NCBI RefSeq assembly: GCF_013911645.1
Contig: NZ_JACESV010000001.1
Location: forward strand, 744,001-808,000
Origin: Allomuricauda sp.
GTDB lineage: Bacteria > Bacteroidota > Bacteroidia > Flavobacteriales > Flavobacteriaceae
Direction of reading: 5' to 3'
DNA length: 64,000 bases
In this document: positions 25,220 through 33,271 of the stretch, one piece after another
Position numbering within the stretch: position 1 is the stretch's first letter
How the letters are laid out: every line of letters begins with the position of its first letter
Made by a program: the position numbers and the translations under genes
The notes under the pieces: generated by a model
The model's input: only the letters and a program-made list of their open reading frames with translations
What the model was told of the DNA's origin: nothing
Database searches by the model: none

Positions 25220-26521
25220 ATGAAAAAAATCATTATCCTATCCTTAATTACCCTTGTCTATACCAACCCATCCCTTGCACAGGAATATCAACCTACTGCT
25301 GAAAACCTCGAGAACAGGGAATGGTTTCAAGATGCAAAATTCGGGATGTTCATCCATTGGGGCGTGTATTCTGTATTGGGCGTGCACGAATGGGTCATGG
25401 AAACACAGTCCATTGATAAAAAGACCTACGAAAAAATACCTGCGTTTTTCAACCCTACCGAGTTTAATGCGGAAGAGTGGGTGCTCTTGGCCAAATCGGC
25501 AGGTATGAAATACATCACCATAACCACCAAACACCACGATGGCTTTGGCATGTTCAACAGCAAGCTTACGGACTGGGACATTATGGATAGGACAGTCTAC
25601 AAAAAGGATATTATAAAACAAATGGCCGAAGCCTGCAAAAAGCATGGTTTAAAACTGTTCCTCTATTACTCGCAACTAGATTGGCACCATAACGACTATT
25701 ACCCCAGAGGAGACACCGGAAAGAAAACAGGAAGACCCGATAATGGCAATTGGGAAAACTATCTTGAATACATGAACGGTCAACTCACCGAATTGCTCAC
25801 CAATTATGGAGAGATTGGAGGTGTTTGGTTTGATGGCTGGTGGGACAAAAAAGAGGCCGACTGGCAACTTCAAAAAACGTATGACCTTATCCACGATTTA
25901 CAGCCACAAGCCATGATAGGAAGTAATCACCATCAAGCACCCAACGCTGGTGAAGACTTTCAGATGTTTGAAAAAGACCTGCCCGGGGAAAACAAAGGAG
26001 GTTTCAGTGGCGATTCCGAAGTGGGCAACCTACCCCTCGAAACTGCGGAGACCATGGCACAGCGATGGGGGTTTTCGTTACAGGACAAAGCCTATAAATC
26101 TTCCAAGGAATTGATTCAATATTTGGTGAGAGCTGCTGGCTACAACTCCAACTTTCTGTTAAACGTTGGCCCAATGCCCAACGGTAAAATTCAACCCGAA
26201 TTTATTAAAACCCTAAAAACAATTGGCGATTGGACCGAAAAGTACGGCTCCTCCATTTACGGAACCCGGGGAGGGCCCATACCACCACAAAGTTGGGGCG
26301 TATCAACCCAAAAAGATGATAAAATCTATATTCATATTATGGACTGGAAAACCGACAATTTCTTTTTCCCAACCATTACTGGCGATATTAAAAGCATTAT
26401 TGATTTCCAGTCGAAGAAAAAATTAGACTATAAAACCACTACATACGGCACGCTGGTTCAGCTTCCGGATAATCGCGATTTTGACCAAGCTGATTTTATA
26501 GTTGAAGTAAACATAAAGTAA
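25220..26521 (+). CDS. Exported alpha-L-fucosidase, GH29
   Basis: A 433-residue GH29 enzyme that removes terminal alpha-L-fucose from glycans by a retaining mechanism. The signal peptide spans about 1-20 (cleavage after SLA). Family markers include WFQDAKFGMFIHWGVYS at 35-51, HHDGFGMFNS, and GGVWFDGWW with nucleophile Asp205. The chosen ATG gives a proper signal peptide; a longer start at 25190 would use TTG and add ten residues. It is followed by an unrelated amidohydrolase, not by a polysaccharide-utilisation set, so the glycan source is open. Confidence 0.93.
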   Translation: MKKIIILSLITLVYTNPSLAQEYQPTAENLENREWFQDAKFGMFIHWGVYSVLGVHEWVMETQSIDKKTYEKIPAFFNPTEFNAEEWVLLAKSAGMKYITITTKHHDGFGMFNSKLTDWDIMDRTVYKKDIIKQMAEACKKHGLKLFLYYSQLDWHHNDYYPRGDTGKKTGRPDNGNWENYLEYMNGQLTELLTNYGEIGGVWFDGWWDKKEADWQLQKTYDLIHDLQPQAMIGSNHHQAPNAGEDFQMFEKDLPGENKGGFSGDSEVGNLPLETAETMAQRWGFSLQDKAYKSSKELIQYLVRAAGYNSNFLLNVGPMPNGKIQPEFIKTLKTIGDWTEKYGSSIYGTRGGPIPPQSWGVSTQKDDKIYIHIMDWKTDNFFFPTITGDIKSIIDFQSKKKLDYKTTTYGTLVQLPDNRDFDQADFIVEVNIK

Positions 26522-26608
26522 ACCCGTGTTTGCCTTACCGAACCGGACAACATAACAGACAAAACCATAAAAATTCGCTACCTTGAAGCTTTAACTCAAA
26601 CCAACCCT

Positions 26609-28654
26609 ATGAAACTACGCTTATTTGTCGTTGCCCTTGTACTACTGGCCGGCTATTCCTGTAAAACAGAGCCCACATCATCCTTGGCCGACTACCAAGG
26701 TGAGGAGAACTACTCCGTAATTATCAGCGAGACCAAAGTGGGCCACCTCAAAACCAACACCTCTGGTGACACCATTACTATTGACTACGATTACAAAAAC
26801 AACGGTCGTGGACCAACCATGAAGGAAACTATTGTGCTCAACGCCGAAGGCTATCCCGTAAACTGGCAAATAACCGGAAACACCACCTTTGGCAATGCCG
26901 TGGACGAACAGTTCTCCCTCGAAGGCGGGGAAGCCTCTTGGACCGATGCCACAGGCTCTGGGAACACCGCTGTGGAATCGCCACAACTCTACGTAAACCA
27001 ATTTGGAAGTCCGTACAGTGCTGTTTTGGCAGCCCGTTTGCTCATGGACGCGCCCAACAACACCTTGCCCGTGCTCCCCGCAGGTAATTTGACCCTTACC
27101 AAGATGGAGGATTTGACCGTACCCAACGCTTCAGGAGAGGGCGAATTGGCCTTGACCACCTATGCGCTGTCCGGTGCCGAGATGAATCCTTCCTATTTTA
27201 TTATGGATGATTCGGAGCGTTTCTTTGCCTATATCTCGCCTCGCTATATTGTGGTTCGGGATGGTTACGAAGCCGAAGAAAAGGATTTGCGCCAATTGGC
27301 CGAAAACTATTCCGCAGAGCGCTACGAAAAACTTCAAAAAGAATACGCCCACAACTACGATAAAAAAGTACGTATTTCCAACGTAAAGGTTTTTGATCCA
27401 AAGACACTATCCTTGACCGACCCGGTTTCCGTGGTCGTAGAAGGTGAAAAAATCACAGCTATTGAGGCTCCCGATGCCTCTGGTGAGAATGAAGTGGTCA
27501 TCGAAGGCAACGGGGGAGCTTTAGTGCCCGGACTGTACGAAATGCACGCTCACACAGGCGACAACGGTGCCCTTTTGAACATTTTGGCAGGGGTCACCTC
27601 CTTCCGAGATATGGGGAACAATACCGAGGTGCTGAGCAACTTGATTGAAAAAATCAACTCCGGTGTACTCGCCGGCCCCCGCATTACCCGCCTTGGGTTT
27701 ATTGAAGGAAAAAGCCCGTACAGCAGTAATAATGGTATTTTGGTGGAAAGCCAGGAAGAGGCTTTGGCCGCTGTGGACACCTACGACAGCCTAGGTTTTT
27801 ACGGTGTAAAACTCTACAATAGCATGAACGGTGATTGGGCGCCTGCCATCGTAAAAAAAGCGCACGACCAAGGCCTATTCGTAACCGGACATGTACCTGC
27901 CTTTTCCAATGCCAATGCCATGCTAAATGCTGGTTATGATGAGATGACGCACATTAACCAGACCATGTTGGGCTGGGTGTTGGAACCGGAAGAAGATACC
28001 CGTACTTTATTGCGCCTCACCGCCATGAAACGGTTCCCCGAACTGGATTTGAACAGTGACAAGGTACAAGAGACCTTGGATTTGTTCGTAGCCAACAAAA
28101 CGGCAATGGATCCCACCTTGGCCATCCACGAACGTTTGATGCTCTCCCGCAACGGAGAGGTAACGCCTGGCGCCTTGGATTATGTAGACCACATGCCACC
28201 CAACGAACAACGTAGCCTAAAAATAGCCTTGGCGCAGATTGCGGACGATGAAGAGGACAAAGCCTACCGAGAAGCCTACGATAAAATCGTGGAAACCCTT
28301 AAAATGATGAAGGACAAAGGTATTTTAATTGTGGCCGGAACCGATTTGGGAGGTGCCTTTAACCTGCACCGCGAACTGGAACTCTACACCGAACAATTGG
28401 GCTACACCCCGGCCGAAGTATTAAAATTGGCCAGTTACGATATGGCGCAATACTTGGGGCACGAAAGTTTGGGAAGTATTGAGCCCGGTAAACTGGCAGA
28501 TTTCTTCTTGGTGCCCGGCAACCCAGTGGAAGACATTAAAGCCATTAAAACCATTGCCATGGTATCGCGCGGGGGCACTTTTTACTACCCCTCTGATGTG
28601 TACCCTGCCTTTGGAATAACGCCGTTTACCGAAAAGCCTGAAGTAAAGGAATAA
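26609..28654 (+). CDS. Lipoprotein amidohydrolase (metal-dependent, imidazolonepropionase-like)
   Basis: The 681-residue protein has a lipoprotein signal with lipid Cys18 (LAGYSC). Residues 20-255 form a beta-rich N-terminal domain unlike the catalytic part. The C-terminal half is an amidohydrolase barrel: strand VEGEKITAI, metal ligands His313 and His315 in EMHAHTG, GVTSFRDMG, GHVPAF, and the acid GTDLGG near residue 571, then the closing GSIEPGKLADFFLV. It belongs with envelope amidohydrolases often annotated as dipeptidase- or prolidase-like; the substrate is unknown. A sequence close to a -7 box (TACCTTGA) precedes it. Confidence 0.85.
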   Translation: MKLRLFVVALVLLAGYSCKTEPTSSLADYQGEENYSVIISETKVGHLKTNTSGDTITIDYDYKNNGRGPTMKETIVLNAEGYPVNWQITGNTTFGNAVDEQFSLEGGEASWTDATGSGNTAVESPQLYVNQFGSPYSAVLAARLLMDAPNNTLPVLPAGNLTLTKMEDLTVPNASGEGELALTTYALSGAEMNPSYFIMDDSERFFAYISPRYIVVRDGYEAEEKDLRQLAENYSAERYEKLQKEYAHNYDKKVRISNVKVFDPKTLSLTDPVSVVVEGEKITAIEAPDASGENEVVIEGNGGALVPGLYEMHAHTGDNGALLNILAGVTSFRDMGNNTEVLSNLIEKINSGVLAGPRITRLGFIEGKSPYSSNNGILVESQEEALAAVDTYDSLGFYGVKLYNSMNGDWAPAIVKKAHDQGLFVTGHVPAFSNANAMLNAGYDEMTHINQTMLGWVLEPEEDTRTLLRLTAMKRFPELDLNSDKVQETLDLFVANKTAMDPTLAIHERLMLSRNGEVTPGALDYVDHMPPNEQRSLKIALAQIADDEEDKAYREAYDKIVETLKMMKDKGILIVAGTDLGGAFNLHRELELYTEQLGYTPAEVLKLASYDMAQYLGHESLGSIEPGKLADFFLVPGNPVEDIKAIKTIAMVSRGGTFYYPSDVYPAFGITPFTEKPEVKE

Positions 28655-28676
28655 ACCTTTTTAAAAGTATAATTTT

Positions 28677-28710
28677 TAAAAGCCAGTTGCGTAGTGCTGC
28701 TGGTTTTTTT
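28677..28710 (+). terminator. Probable terminator of the amidohydrolase gene
   Basis: A hairpin with arms CAGttGC/GCtgCTG and flanking CCAG/CTGG is followed by TTTTTTTT, 25 nt past the stop codon. Confidence 0.5.
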
Positions 28711-28889
28711 TGATAAAAGTTGAGGAGGAAGACTGTTTGTCAAGATATTGGGCATGTATGGTTTTTAAACGAACTTAGCTGTATGAACTGAACGCCTACC
28801 TAGCCAAAGGCAAAGTGTGTTTTAGTATCTGTAGAAAATTCATTGAAACATTTCATATTTCTAACTTTAGCTATAGTCATGACATTACT

Positions 28890-29297
28890 TCAACTTTTTT
28901 TTGAGAATATTAGGTGTTTCTTATATTCATCTAATTCAAGTTCATATAAGTCATCGGATTTTATACAATCCAAAACTTTCTTATATAAATAAGCTTTGGA
29001 TTCATCTGTTATATTCTCTGAACCAAAATTCCCTGTTTTTGGATGGACAAACATCAAATAGAGGTCTTCTTCTTTGATAATCAAAAGAAAATAACATCTA
29101 AAGCCACCTCTGCCTTTTAAACGTTTTTTTATATAGGGTGCATCCGAGCTATGATTCAACCTCGTTCCCGAGCACAAATCTTTGGCTGGTTTGTTAAAAA
29201 AATACTTGATTATTTCTCGTTCGAGAGATTTGTAAGACTTCTTTGAAATTAATTTTTCAAACTCGACTTTAAAATCTTCGAGACAATAGATTGTCAT
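28890..29297 (-). CDS. RelE/ParE-like protein, candidate toxin
   Basis: This 135-residue protein has no certain family, but the segment KKRLKGRGGFRCYFLLIIK followed by LYLMFVHPKTGNFGSENI follows the pattern of RelE/ParE toxins: a basic turn, a beta hairpin and a P-K-x-G-type strand end, after two N-terminal helices. It starts within the TAATG overlap with the upstream gene, so the two are translated together. A type II toxin paired with the upstream coiled-coil protein is a reasonable reading; ribonuclease residues of HigB/RelE cannot be confirmed. Both genes are more AT-rich than their neighbours. Confidence 0.55.
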   Translation of the reverse strand: MTIYCLEDFKVEFEKLISKKSYKSLEREIIKYFFNKPAKDLCSGTRLNHSSDAPYIKKRLKGRGGFRCYFLLIIKEEDLYLMFVHPKTGNFGSENITDESKAYLYKKVLDCIKSDDLYELELDEYKKHLIFSKKS

Positions 29298-29764
29298 TAA
29301 ACCAAAGATAGTTGTTTAGTGGTTTCAACAAATTCAGGCATTTCTGGAAGAAAAAAGAATACGGATTCTAAATCTTCATATGATTCCCGTAACTCGTCAA
29401 TTGAATTTTTAAAATCTTTGATTTCTTGTTTTGCAACTCCTTTTTTCCGAAAAGAATTATTCAAGGAAACATATTGCCGGATTAGTGAAGAAAACAAATC
29501 CTTTGCAGACGAAATTAAGTCATTAAGAAGCATGAGACTTTCTTCATCTAAATCATCAAACCAAGTGATTTTTTCGATTCTCTTATTTACCTCATAGATT
29601 TTTTCAGTCTTCTCTTTTAAAGACTTTTTTAAATCGAGAATCGCATCCAACAAAGCATTGGCCCGCTCTTCATCAAGTAATGGACTTTTCTTTTCGTTAA
29701 AAGAAAATGCTCTGACACTTGAAAAAGTATTATTGATTTCGGACTTATGTGCTAAGGCTTCCAT
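29297..29764 (-). CDS. Helical partner of the RelE/ParE-like protein, candidate antitoxin
   Basis: The 155-residue protein is almost wholly helical, with a long amphipathic stretch (about 30-130; LLDAILDLKKSLKEKTEK and later LYEDLESVF-type heptads) that suggests a coiled coil. The first 25 residues, rich in Ser, Asn and Phe, look flexible. No DNA-binding helix-turn-helix or ribbon fold is seen, so it does not match a standard antitoxin family. Its stop codon overlaps the start of the candidate toxin (TAATG). The role is inferred from gene pairing only. Confidence 0.5.
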   Translation of the reverse strand: MEALAHKSEINNTFSSVRAFSFNEKKSPLLDEERANALLDAILDLKKSLKEKTEKIYEVNKRIEKITWFDDLDEESLMLLNDLISSAKDLFSSLIRQYVSLNNSFRKKGVAKQEIKDFKNSIDELRESYEDLESVFFFLPEMPEFVETTKQLSLV

Positions 29765-29969
29765 ATCGTATTATAAGATGACTGAATCTATTGATTCAAC
29801 AATATACAAATATAAATAACTACAACTAATAACGTATTTGAAAAACAACTAAAACTAGCCATTTTCGATATAGAGTGCTTAAATATAACGCTATATAAGT
29901 CGAAAAAGTGTGGATTTCGTTACACGTTACTCTTCATACGCAAAGCGATAACGAAACGCAAAAAAGCCC

Positions 29970-31145
29970 CTAATAATTCCGCCACTTCTCCGTCAGCTCA
30001 AAAACGTGCTCCAAAATTTTGGCTTCGGTATCGTTGAATTCCATGTTGCGGCGTTTCATCATGGCTTCGGCCACTTCAAAAGCCTTATTGGTCCTAAAAG
30101 TGGTGTAGCCTGCTGGGCCGCCCCAACTAAAACTGGGAATAAAGTTTCTAGGGAAACCACTGCCAAAAATATTGGCGCTCACCCCCACCACGGTTCCCGT
30201 GTTAAACATTACATTAATGCCACATTTGCTATGGTCGCCCATCATCAAACCACAAAATTGCAGCCCTGTTTTGGCAAAACCTTCGGTTTTGTAGTTCCAC
30301 AGCCGCACGGGTGCGTAATTGTTTTTTAAGTTGGAGGTATTGGTATCCGCCCCAATGTTGCACCACTCCCCCAACACGGAATTTCCAAGAAAACCATCGT
30401 GCCCTTTGTTGGAATTGGCGAACAGTACCGCATTATTCACCTCTCCGCCGAGTTTGCAGCCAGGCCCGGCCGTAGTGGGACCATAGATCTTGGCGCCCAT
30501 CTTTACAATGGCACTTTCGCAAAGCGCAAATCCACCACGGATTTTGCAGCCTTCCATCACCAAAGCATTTTTACCAATATAGATAGGGCCAGTGGACGCA
30601 TTTAAAATACTGAACTCCACTGTGGCTCCTTCTTCGATAAAAATGTTTTCGGGGCACTTTATCTGATTGGTTTCGGGTATGGGCTGGCTGGTTCTTCCTT
30701 CGGTCAGTAGATCAAAATCGGCCTGTAGTGCCTCCCCGTTTTTGGAAAAGATATCCCAGGTATTTTTAATGGTCAATACCTCGCCATCAAAAGGAATGGC
30801 TGTGTATGCCGATTCCTCAAAACCCGTTTCTGGGTTTTCTGTTACATAAGCGATATAGCTATCGTTCCCAATCAAAGCTTCACCCATCTTTAAAGTGCGG
30901 ATGGCTTCCACCAAAGCCCGATTAGGCAAATAACTACCATTAATCACGGTATTTTTAGCCGCAACGGATAACGGAAACTTTTCAGAAAGGTAATCCGCAG
31001 TTTGAAAGCTCAAAGAAGCTTTCAGCCATTTTTCCCATTTTTCACTAATCGTTAAGATACCCACCCGAATCCCGGATACCGGCCTCGTGAACGTAAAAGG
31101 AAAAAGGTCTTCGCGGTGGTTACCGTCGGAAAGGATATAGTTCAT
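29970..31145 (-). CDS. GlmU-family sugar-phosphate acyl/nucleotidyltransferase-like protein
   Basis: A 391-residue protein of the Bacteroidota GlmU-like family. The N-terminal ~170 residues (FPFTFTRPVSGIRVGILTISEKW) resemble a reduced nucleotidyltransferase domain without the full LxxGxGTRM loop of GlmU, so pyrophosphorylase activity is uncertain. From ~175 the hexapeptide repeats of a left-handed beta-helix are visible (IFIEEGATVEF, IYIGKNALVMEGCKI, AIVKMGAKIYG), as in acyltransferases. Sugar-nucleotide or cell-wall precursor synthesis is likely. It follows L31 on the same strand but beyond a terminator. Confidence 0.8.
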   Translation of the reverse strand: MNYILSDGNHREDLFPFTFTRPVSGIRVGILTISEKWEKWLKASLSFQTADYLSEKFPLSVAAKNTVINGSYLPNRALVEAIRTLKMGEALIGNDSYIAYVTENPETGFEESAYTAIPFDGEVLTIKNTWDIFSKNGEALQADFDLLTEGRTSQPIPETNQIKCPENIFIEEGATVEFSILNASTGPIYIGKNALVMEGCKIRGGFALCESAIVKMGAKIYGPTTAGPGCKLGGEVNNAVLFANSNKGHDGFLGNSVLGEWCNIGADTNTSNLKNNYAPVRLWNYKTEGFAKTGLQFCGLMMGDHSKCGINVMFNTGTVVGVSANIFGSGFPRNFIPSFSWGGPAGYTTFRTNKAFEVAEAMMKRRNMEFNDTEAKILEHVFELTEKWRNY

Positions 31146-31214
31146 AGCGCAGCTTTGAAGGCCTATTTAGGAAGTTATGATTGAAATTCCCAAACAGGTT
31201 ACATACCGTAAAAA

Positions 31215-31246
31215 TAAAAAACGCCCTCGAAAACCATCGAGAGCGT
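31215..31246 (-). terminator. Intrinsic terminator of rpmE2
   Basis: On the minus strand ACGCTCTCGA pairs with TCGAGGGCGT (arms 31237-31246 and 31221-31230, one G-U pair) and is followed by TTTTTTATTTTT. Confidence 0.85.
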
Positions 31247-31272
31247 CTATATATTTCGTTAAAAAGTGCGAC

Positions 31273-31542
31273 CTACTCGGTCTCCTTCTCTTCTTTCTTG
31301 AATTTTTTGTACTTGTTCTTGAACTTGTCAATTCTACCAGCAGTATCGACCAATTTGGTTTTACCGGTGTAGTATGGGTGGGAAGTTCTTGAAATTTCCA
31401 ATTTTACCAAAGGGTATTCAACACCATCAACAGTGATGGTCTCTTTAGCTTCAGCAGTGGACTTTGTAATAAACACATCGTCGTTGGACATGTCTTTAAA
31501 AGCAACCAATCTATAGTTTTCTGGGTGTATACCTTTTCTCAT
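31273..31542 (-). CDS. rpmE2: 50S ribosomal protein L31, type B
   Basis: The 89-residue protein begins MRKGIHPENYRLVAFKDMS and contains GVEYPLVKLEISRTSHPYYTG, the L31 type B signature. It has no cysteines, so it is the zinc-independent form that in many bacteria replaces the CxxC type when zinc is scarce; here it may be the only copy. The C-terminus is a basic then acidic tail (KKFKKEEKETE). A consensus promoter and a terminator flank it as a single unit. Confidence 0.97.
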   Translation of the reverse strand: MRKGIHPENYRLVAFKDMSNDDVFITKSTAEAKETITVDGVEYPLVKLEISRTSHPYYTGKTKLVDTAGRIDKFKNKYKKFKKEEKETE

Positions 31543-31577
31543 CGTCTTAAATGCTTAATCTCAGAATTTTCAGGGTG

Positions 31578-31607
31578 CAAATTTAATGATTTCTTTTATT
31601 TCTCCAA
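31578..31607 (-). promoter_or_regulatory. Promoter of rpmE2
   Basis: On the minus strand TTG (31605-31607), a 19-nt spacer and TAAATTTG (31578-31585) match the phylum consensus exactly. Confidence 0.85.
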
Positions 31608-31701
31608 CTTAAAATCCCTAAAAAATTAAAAGTAAATTTATATGTAACAAAATTAAGCATTCTTTAACTAACCTACTATAAGCAACACTAATTTTAAAAT
31701 C

Positions 31702-32223
31702 ATGGAAGAACAACAACCAAAAACTGGAAAATTTGCACTTAACTACGGATTATTGTTGGGTGTAATATCCGTGGTGTTCGGAGTTATGCTCTACACCCAA
31801 AAAATGCACTACGAAAGAAACACAGCAATTATCGTAATTTCCATTGTAATAATGGCTGCCATCGTATTTATGGCGGTCAACGCCTTTAAAAAGGCCAATG
31901 GTGGGTATTTAACCATTTCGGAAGCTTTAAAAGTTGCTGTGGGAGCTGCTTTGATCGGGGCTGTAATTTCTTTGGCCTATCAATTTGTACTTACCAATTT
32001 TATTGAGCCCGATTTTATGGACAAAGCCATAGAAATGGCCAAACCAAAAGCCATGGAACAAAACCCGAGCATGACGGAGGAGCAATGGGAACAGGGTGTG
32101 GAAATGCAAAAAAGCCTCTCTTGGCTACAATATCCCATTGGTTTAATCATAAATTGTGTACTCGGTCTGATTTTGGGCCTTATTACCGGACTGATCTTGA
32201 AAAAGTCCAAAGCGGAATACTAA
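31702..32223 (+). CDS. DUF4199 membrane protein
   Basis: The 173-residue protein has four predicted transmembrane helices at about 12-30, 42-60, 75-95 and 145-165, with an acidic helical loop (about 100-140) between the third and fourth. The length, the FALNYGLLLGVISVVFG start and the GLILGLITGLILKK end fit DUF4199, a Bacteroidota inner-membrane family of unknown function. It commonly sits just before a dolichyl-phosphate-mannose-synthase-like GT2 gene, as it does here, and may help that enzyme; this is an inference from order. Confidence 0.85.
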   Translation: MEEQQPKTGKFALNYGLLLGVISVVFGVMLYTQKMHYERNTAIIVISIVIMAAIVFMAVNAFKKANGGYLTISEALKVAVGAALIGAVISLAYQFVLTNFIEPDFMDKAIEMAKPKAMEQNPSMTEEQWEQGVEMQKSLSWLQYPIGLIINCVLGLILGLITGLILKKSKAEY

Positions 32224-32235
32224 AACAAAAAATAC

Positions 32236-32243
32236 TACTTTTG
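32236..32243 (+). promoter_or_regulatory. -7 box before the GT2 gene
   Basis: TACTTTTG matches TAnnTTTG, 23 nt before the GT2 start and 13 nt after the DUF4199 stop. It may give the GT2-mutase-ABC run its own promoter. Confidence 0.5.
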
Positions 32244-32265
32244 AAAGGAATTCCAGAATCGAACA

Positions 32266-33213
32266 ATGCAGATTTCCATTGTAATTCCTTTGCTTAACGA
32301 ACAAGAATCGTTAAAAGAACTACATGATTGGATTGTACAAGTGATGCAATCCAATCATTTTTCTTATGAAATCATCTTTATTGATGATGGCAGTACCGAC
32401 GGCTCTTGGAAAACCATTTTGGAGCTTTCCAAAACTGACCCAAATACAAAAGCCATTCGTTTTCTAAAAAATTTTGGCAAATCACAGGCCCTGCACGCGG
32501 GTTTCAAAGCTGCCGTGGGAGACGTTGTGGTCACCATGGATGCCGACCTTCAGGACAATCCGGAAGAAATCCCCGAAATGTACCGGATGGTCACACAAGA
32601 AGGGCATCATGTAGTATCGGGTTGGAAAAAGAAGCGGTACGATTCCGTTATTACCAAGAACATTCCATCTAAACTGTTCAATTGGGCGGCACGGAAAACT
32701 TCTGGCGTAAAATTGCACGATTTTAATTGTGGACTCAAAGCCTTTAATCAAAAAGTGATAAAAACCATCGAAGTTTCCGGTGAAATGCATCGGTACATTC
32801 CTGTTTTGGCCAAAAATGCCGGCTTCTCCAATATTACCGAAAAAGTGGTACAGCACCAAGCCAGAAAATATGGTTCCACCAAGTTTGGGGCAGAACGTTT
32901 TATCAACGGTTTTTTGGATTTGATCACCATTTGGTTCATTTCAAAATTTGGTCGAAGACCCATGCACCTGTTTGGGGCTTGGGGCGTACTCATGTTTGTT
33001 GTAGGTTTTGGGTTTTCACTCTATTTGGGCATTGACAAACTCTTTTTAAACCCAACAGGTCGTCTAATTACGCAAAGACCACAATTTTATATAGCGTTGA
33101 CTGCCATGATCATTGGTACACAATTATTTTTGGCGGGCTTTATTGGAGAAATTATGGTGCGGTCCCGAAAAAATGATACACGATACAACATCTCCGATAA
33201 AATTAACCTCTAG
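32266..33213 (+). CDS. Membrane glycosyltransferase family 2 (DPM1/ArnC-like)
   Basis: A 315-residue GT2 enzyme. The GT-A domain (1-225) shows VIPLLNEQESL, DDGSTDGS and the DxD metal site Asp92-Asp94 in VTMDADLQDNP. Two C-terminal transmembrane helices (about 236-260 and 275-300) anchor it in the inner membrane, like enzymes that transfer a sugar to polyprenyl phosphate. Its sugar and acceptor are unknown. It is followed by a phosphohexomutase and an ABC exporter, which suggests a set for making and exporting an envelope glycolipid. Confidence 0.9.
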   Translation: MQISIVIPLLNEQESLKELHDWIVQVMQSNHFSYEIIFIDDGSTDGSWKTILELSKTDPNTKAIRFLKNFGKSQALHAGFKAAVGDVVVTMDADLQDNPEEIPEMYRMVTQEGHHVVSGWKKKRYDSVITKNIPSKLFNWAARKTSGVKLHDFNCGLKAFNQKVIKTIEVSGEMHRYIPVLAKNAGFSNITEKVVQHQARKYGSTKFGAERFINGFLDLITIWFISKFGRRPMHLFGAWGVLMFVVGFGFSLYLGIDKLFLNPTGRLITQRPQFYIALTAMIIGTQLFLAGFIGEIMVRSRKNDTRYNISDKINL

Positions 33214-33271
33214 GCCATTCCCAAACCCGTTAAACTTTGTATTTTTAAACCTCTAAACAACTATAAATACT

